A program made the position numbers and the translations under genes. From the NCBI GenBank assembly GCA_964458255.1, contig CAYWHY010000036.1, forward strand, positions 1 to 19,156: 19,156 bases of DNA, in the 5' to 3' direction. This DNA comes from Suilimivivens sp964458255 (GTDB lineage: Bacteria > Bacillota > Clostridia > Lachnospirales > Lachnospiraceae). Shown here one piece after another: positions 15,284-19,156 of the stretch; positions within the stretch are counted from its first letter, which is position 1, and each line of letters starts with the position of its first letter. The notes under the pieces are model-generated. The model made no database searches and was not told the origin of the DNA. It worked only from the letters and a program-made list of their open reading frames with translations.

Positions 15284-17065
15284 TCAACAATAATACTGCA
15301 TCACAATCTGCACACTTTCTCTTCCTACGAAATAATTGAAATCCGGATAATATGCCATGGTAAACGTAAGCTCCTGTGACGCCTTTTTCCCACCGTATAT
15401 GGCGTCCGTATCTTCCTGCCCGAATTTTTTCAAAAGAAACTCATTCCATTTCTCCATATCGCCGAAATAAATCATTTCATAGGTTTTTCCTGTCTCATCG
15501 GCAATGATATATTTGCCGACATTCTTGTTTTTTCCCATAATTTTGCCGTTTAAAAGCCTTACATTCTTCTGCGCGAACAAAGGCTTTTTATTCCCCACTC
15601 CAAAGGGTTCAAGCAATGAAAGCTCCCTGATAAAAGCTTTTCCCACATACGAAAGGGGCATAGGCACATCAATATGTATGATTTCTTCAAAATCTTCCTC
15701 TGTCAGCGTACAATTGTCATTTATTTTTTTGCGGAACAGCTCCATCTCCTCTTCCCCTGCAAGAGAAAGCCCCGCTGCCATCTTATGACCGCCGTATCTT
15801 GTAAAAAGCTCTTTGCAGCCGTTCATTTCCTCATACATGGAATAGGCTTCTATGGAACGCCCACTTCCTTTAATTCCCTCTTCGCCTTTGGTCAGCACAA
15901 AAGCAGGCTTTCCGAACTTTTCACGGACCTTACCGGCTATGATTCCTGCCAGACTTTCATGACAGTCGGGAAGATACACAACAAGTACTCTGTCATCCTT
16001 CAAAGCACTTTCTTCTACCTGTTTGATGGCCTGCTTCACACCATCTTCCGTCATTTTTTTACGGCTGTCATTTAAGGTCTTTAAATCCGCCGCAATGGTA
16101 ACAGCCTCCTGCTGTTTCTGTGTCTCAAACAGGCTTAATGCTCTTGCAGCCGTATCAAGTCTTCCCGTAGCGTTTAAGCAGGGACCAATAATAAAGCCTG
16201 CGTGATAGGGAGTAATCTCCTTTTCCTCGATTCCGTTTGCCACCAGCAATGCTTTTAGTCCCGGGTTTTTCGTCTGTGCCATGGTTTTAAGACCATACTT
16301 TACAATAATACGATTCTCGTCGCGAAGCTCCATTACATCACATACGGTAGCAAGTGCCGCAAAGGGAAGCAATTCATCCCTCATGCTTTCCGTCTCTTCC
16401 TTGGTCCTTCCGCTTTTTTCAAAAAGAGCAAGAATTAACTTTAGGGAAACCACAGCTCCGCAAATGGACTTAAAGGGATAGTTGCAATCCTGCTGTTTTG
16501 GGTCAATCACAGCATCCGCATCAGGCAGAATATAGTGACGTTCTCCGCCTGCCTCCTCATAAGGAACCTCATGGTGATCTGTCACCACAACCGTCATACC
16601 AAGCTCTTTTGCCATGGCAATCTGAGACGCTGCCGCAATTCCGTTATCGCAGGTAATAATGGTGTCAATCTTCTCCTTATACGCATCCTCAATCAGGCTG
16701 TCGTTCAATCCATAACCGTCCCTGATACGGTGTGGAATAACTCTGTCCGTTTTTGCTCCCAACACCGACAGCCCCCGAAGCAAAATATAAGTAGAACAAA
16801 TACCGTCCACATCATAATCACCGATAATTCTTATGGACGATTGCTCCTTTATCTTGGGCAAAAGCACGGTTACTGCCTTATCCATATTCTTTAAAAGAAA
16901 AGGACTGTGCAAATCGGCCAGACTTCCTTTTAAGAACCTGCGGATATCATCCTCTTCCACAATATCTCTGTTTCGCATGATTCTGGCAAGAACCGGTGTG
17001 ATGCCGTACTCCTTTGCTATTTTATTAAAATCCGCCTTTTTGGCGGCAACCATCCATTTTGCCAT
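15284..17065 (-). CDS. recJ: Single-strand-DNA-specific exonuclease RecJ
   Basis: RecJ is a 5'-3' single-strand DNA exonuclease used in recombination and repair. The 593-residue protein carries the DHH phosphoesterase motifs: DYDVDG (83-88), TCDNG (138-142), VTDHHE (161-166) and a later ATVCDVME block. The DHHA1 motif is YGGHKMAAGL (about 424-433), and a C-terminal OB-like region runs from about 455 to the end. Length is close to the 560-600 typical of full RecJ, so it is not the shorter NrnA. The ATG at 17065 has AGGAAG about seven bases upstream. It follows folD after 31 bases and is the last gene before the 15197-15238 terminator. Confidence 0.94.
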   Translation of the reverse strand: MAKWMVAAKKADFNKIAKEYGITPVLARIMRNRDIVEEDDIRRFLKGSLADLHSPFLLKNMDKAVTVLLPKIKEQSSIRIIGDYDVDGICSTYILLRGLSVLGAKTDRVIPHRIRDGYGLNDSLIEDAYKEKIDTIITCDNGIAAASQIAMAKELGMTVVVTDHHEVPYEEAGGERHYILPDADAVIDPKQQDCNYPFKSICGAVVSLKLILALFEKSGRTKEETESMRDELLPFAALATVCDVMELRDENRIIVKYGLKTMAQTKNPGLKALLVANGIEEKEITPYHAGFIIGPCLNATGRLDTAARALSLFETQKQQEAVTIAADLKTLNDSRKKMTEDGVKQAIKQVEESALKDDRVLVVYLPDCHESLAGIIAGKVREKFGKPAFVLTKGEEGIKGSGRSIEAYSMYEEMNGCKELFTRYGGHKMAAGLSLAGEEEMELFRKKINDNCTLTEEDFEEIIHIDVPMPLSYVGKAFIRELSLLEPFGVGNKKPLFAQKNVRLLNGKIMGKNKNVGKYIIADETGKTYEMIYFGDMEKWNEFLLKKFGQEDTDAIYGGKKASQELTFTMAYYPDFNYFVGRESVQIVMQYYC

Positions 17066-17096
17066 TTTCTCTTCCTGCCGGGTAAGTCAAAATTTT

Positions 17097-17948
17097 TTAT
17101 AAATATTTTCTCATTGCTGCTTCTACCACATGTCCTACAAGCACCGATGTTGTAACGCTTCCTGCTCCGCCCGGTACAGGTGTAATTGCCTCAACGATTT
17201 GTTCAGCCTCCTCATACTTCACATCACCGCACAGCTTTCCTTCTTCATTTACATTAATACCGACATCAATCACAATCTGTCCTTCTCTTAAATAAGATGC
17301 ATCAATCACACCGGCTTTTCCGGCTGCAACGATAACAATATCGGCCTCTTTTACAACGGAAGGCATATCCTTTGTCTTTGTATGGCAAACGGTAACCGTA
17401 GCATTCTTCTTAAGTAACATCATGGATACAGGTTTACCTACAACAAGGCTTCTGCCTACTACCACAGCCTTCTTTCCTGTACAATCGATTCCGTAATGGT
17501 CAAGAATTTCCATACACCCCTGCGGGGTACAAGGTGGAAATCCCTGTTCTTTTCCTGCAAACACCCCTGCAAGAGACCCGTCTGTAATGCCGTCTACGTC
17601 CTTTGCAAAATCAAGTGCATTAATAATCTTTTCTTCATTCAAATGTTTCGGTAACGGACGGAACAACAACACACCATGGATATTTTCATTTTCATTCACC
17701 TGCGTAATCACTTCAAGAAGTGCTTCCTGTGTTACATCCCGGGGAAGAAGGAATTTTTCATATGCCACACCTAGCATTTCACATCTCTTCGTTGCCCCTC
17801 TTTCATAAGAAATATCATCTTCTCTCTCTCCGACACGGATAATGCCGAGCGTGGGAGTAATTCCCTTTTCATTTAACTTAGCAACATTTGCCTTTATCTT
17901 TTCATTCATTACGGCAGTCACTTCTTTTCCTAATAACTGTTTTGCCAT
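17097..17948 (-). CDS. folD: FolD-family methylene-tetrahydrofolate dehydrogenase, probably lacking cyclohydrolase activity
   Basis: FolD normally converts 5,10-methylene-THF to methenyl-THF (NAD(P)-dependent) and then to 10-formyl-THF. The 283-residue protein has the Rossmann motif VVVGRSLVVGKPV, the KDVDG aspartate (116-120), and PGGAGSVTT near the C-terminus. In the catalytic region the expected YxxxK reads Y48-E-R-G-A52, so the key lysine is alanine. The glutamine of the usual VQLPLP is also replaced, here LFRPLP with F96. Mutation of that lysine is known to abolish the cyclohydrolase step, so I infer a dehydrogenase-only enzyme. The adjacent fchA would supply the missing step. AGGAGG precedes the ATG at 17948. 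A 31-base gap separates it from fchA and from recJ. Confidence 0.92.
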   Translation of the reverse strand: MAKQLLGKEVTAVMNEKIKANVAKLNEKGITPTLGIIRVGEREDDISYERGATKRCEMLGVAYEKFLLPRDVTQEALLEVITQVNENENIHGVLLFRPLPKHLNEEKIINALDFAKDVDGITDGSLAGVFAGKEQGFPPCTPQGCMEILDHYGIDCTGKKAVVVGRSLVVGKPVSMMLLKKNATVTVCHTKTKDMPSVVKEADIVIVAAGKAGVIDASYLREGQIVIDVGINVNEEGKLCGDVKYEEAEQIVEAITPVPGGAGSVTTSVLVGHVVEAAMRKYL

Positions 17949-17979
17949 TTTTAAGTCCTCCTGCTGTTCTTCAAATTTA

Positions 17980-18609
17980 TTATTTCAGACGTTCATTCAC
18001 GCTGCCGAATACCTTGTCTGCTTTTTCCGAATATTTGCAAATCATTTCATTTGCTTCTGCATTCAGGCTTTCTGCGTATTCACGATTTGCCATTGATTTT
18101 GTGTTTATAAACACGTTAAGAGACGCTCCGAGCAGTGCTGCTTTACAGAATGCAGCTCCTACCCCCGCATCACTTAATGCAATAACACTTCCCTTGACAG
18201 CAAATTCTTCAATCAAATCAATTGCTTCACAGCATTTTCGCATAATTTCCATGGGAACCGAGCAGGCATCCTTTAATACGATTTCCATAACCCGTGCTTT
18301 CTCTGCCTTTTCTTTCTCTGTTTCCTTTGGCATCCCGTAAGCCTTTGACAACGGCTCAAACACTCTTGCATCTTCCTCCACCAGATGCAGGAATTCCTTT
18401 TGCAAAGCATCTGCCTTTTCCTTTAGTGCAATAATATCCGCCTCAACATCAGCATATTTTTTCTTGCCGACAGTAAGACTTCCCACCATATTACCAAGTG
18501 CTGTTCCAAGTGCTCCGACAAGTGCAGATGCGCCGCCGCCACCCGGAACAGGTGCCTTTGTGGATAATACTTCAACAAAATCTTCGCATGAATAGGTTGT
18601 AAAACTCAT
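17980..18609 (-). CDS. fchA: FchA-like methenyl-THF cyclohydrolase / cyclodeaminase family protein
   Basis: The 209-residue protein belongs to the FTCD cyclodeaminase family. It has the N-terminal PGGGGAS motif (22-28), followed by helices with GALGTALGNMVG (33-44), and is otherwise largely helical throughout. In acetogenic and other Clostridia, FchA hydrolyses 5,10-methenyl-THF to 10-formyl-THF. The alternative is formimino-THF cyclodeaminase used in histidine or purine breakdown. Direct pairing with a FolD that lacks its cyclohydrolase residues favours the FchA role. GGGAGG precedes the ATG at 18609. It is the first gene of the operon, 31 bases before folD. No formyl-THF ligase (fhs) is in the window, so carbon flow direction cannot be read. 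Confidence 0.88.
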   Translation of the reverse strand: MSFTTYSCEDFVEVLSTKAPVPGGGGASALVGALGTALGNMVGSLTVGKKKYADVEADIIALKEKADALQKEFLHLVEEDARVFEPLSKAYGMPKETEKEKAEKARVMEIVLKDACSVPMEIMRKCCEAIDLIEEFAVKGSVIALSDAGVGAAFCKAALLGASLNVFINTKSMANREYAESLNAEANEMICKYSEKADKVFGSVNERLK

Positions 18610-18630
18610 AATAATCCTCCCGGTTATATT

Positions 18631-18659
18631 TTAATATTGTTATTTATTCTATTTTTCAA
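18631..18659 (-). promoter_or_regulatory. Candidate promoter of fchA-folD-recJ
   Basis: On the minus strand TTGAAA (18654-18659), 17 bases, TATTAA (18631-18636). The -10 matches the consensus at only four of six positions. It lies just upstream of the fchA ribosome binding site in a 102-base gap. An upstream perfect inverted repeat CTTTGTTG/CAACAAAG (18702-18730) spans the pseudogene stop and may mark its 3' end. Confidence 0.35.
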
Positions 18660-18711
18660 AATCGCACCCGCTATATACCATTCATCCCGTCAACAATTTT
18701 CCTTTGTTGCT

Positions 18712-19068
18712 CTACAAATTTTCAACAAAGGTCTTAGCCAGCTCAACCCGGGTTGTAACTTCGGCCTGTATATCAGTTCCTGACATTCCGTTAGTCAGTT
18801 CTTTTCCAAGTGAAAGCCCATGACCTCCCTTCGGATAAATATGACTTTCAAAAGGAATATTATATTTTCTGAGTGCCTGCCGCCATAAATTGTAACGCCA
18901 AAAGTTCACCTTCACGGTCTGACACACGGCTATAGCCACCTCCCGGGCAAATGATGATCATAGGGCGCGTCTTTACCCGCATCTCCTCTGATGCATCAAG
19001 CAAATATGTGGTAAGTGCAGGATTCCCACGCTTCCTTCTACCGTCATATCAAACACATGATACTGCAT
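18712..19068 (-). pseudogene. Broken alpha/beta hydrolase (acetyl-esterase/lipase type)
   Basis: Three pieces of one esterase-like protein are read in different frames. The first begins at ATG 19068 (MQYHVFDMTVEGS). A frameshift near 19028 moves to a second piece, which contains PMIIICPGGGYSRVSDREGE, with the oxyanion-hole motif PGGGY, and ends near FMAAG. About 18872-18885 a second break joins this to a C-terminal piece with ALRKYNIPFESHIYPKGGHG, carrying the catalytic histidine, and ending at TAG 18712. Intact relatives are about 250-300 residues, so roughly 150 residues are missing, including the GxSxG nucleophile and the acid. The promoter (19119-19147) and GGGAGG site (19079-19084) are intact, so decay is probably recent. 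A start inside the last piece would encode a meaningless 75-residue product. Confidence 0.75.
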
Positions 19069-19118
19069 ACCCTAAATTCCTCCCAAAAATCATATAAACA
19101 GGCTGCCTCATTGCCTAT

Positions 19119-19147
19119 ATTATACCAAAAGAATCTGTATCTGAAAA
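19119..19147 (-). promoter_or_regulatory. Promoter of the broken hydrolase gene
   Basis: On the minus strand a perfect TATAAT (19119-19124) is preceded by TGG, an extended -10. TTTTCA (19142-19147) lies 17 bases upstream as a weak -35. The predicted start leaves a leader of about 45 bases with the GGGAGG site. Confidence 0.55.
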
Positions 19148-19156
19148 GGCGTCCTG

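Noticed and set aside
15149..15379. Plus-strand frame of 76 codons starting in the murE-recJ gap
   Set aside because: It runs through the terminator hairpin into antisense recJ and has no ribosome binding site or recognisable features.
18610..18711. Tetrahydrofolate riboswitch upstream of fchA
   Set aside because: The gap is only about 100 bases and shows none of the conserved THF-riboswitch stems or junction sequences that I know.

Overview
The window reads as a low-to-mid GC Firmicute chromosome, most likely Lachnospiraceae or a close relative in the Clostridia. The grounds are inference from content: the gene order murE-priA-def-fmt-Zn peptidase-rsmB-rlmN-stp-prkC-rsgA, a clostridial type of FolD beside an FchA-like protein, a meso-diaminopimelate type MurE, and strong AGGAGG ribosome binding sites. 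Every gene supported here is on the minus strand, so transcription runs from high to low coordinates.

Right edge (18712-19156): a broken alpha/beta hydrolase (acetyl-esterase/lipase type). It still has a good promoter and ribosome binding site, but carries a frameshift and an internal deletion that joins its N-terminal part to its C-terminal part. Next (15197-18659) is a short operon fchA-folD-recJ ending in a strong hairpin. FolD lacks two of the residues needed for cyclohydrolase activity, and the neighbouring FchA is expected to supply that step. The two genes would then share the interconversion of methylene-, methenyl- and formyl-tetrahydrofolate.

Middle (2424-15020): a roughly 12.6 kb core operon with a good sigma-A type promoter just before murE and an intrinsic terminator after rsgA. 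It couples peptidoglycan precursor synthesis (murE), replication restart (priA), N-terminal formyl-methionine handling (fmt, def), a membrane zinc peptidase, rRNA/tRNA methylation (rsmB, rlmN), the PP2C phosphatase/PASTA kinase pair (stp, prkC) and ribosome assembly (rsgA). Gaps are short and one stop/start pair overlaps.

Left edge (1-2378): accessory DNA. It holds the remains of a Wadjet (JetABCD) plasmid-defence operon: a nearly complete jetA runs directly into the 3' half of jetD, with jetB, jetC and the 5' half of jetD gone. Beyond it, reading off the window, is a small antitoxin-like gene with its own consensus promoter and an inverted repeat over the -35 box. Between rsgA and its terminator lie about 270 bases of AT-rich, hairpin-rich DNA without a recognisable gene.

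The two observations most worth following are the Wadjet deletion joint and the FolD/FchA division of labour. I did not find a clearly new multi-gene system.
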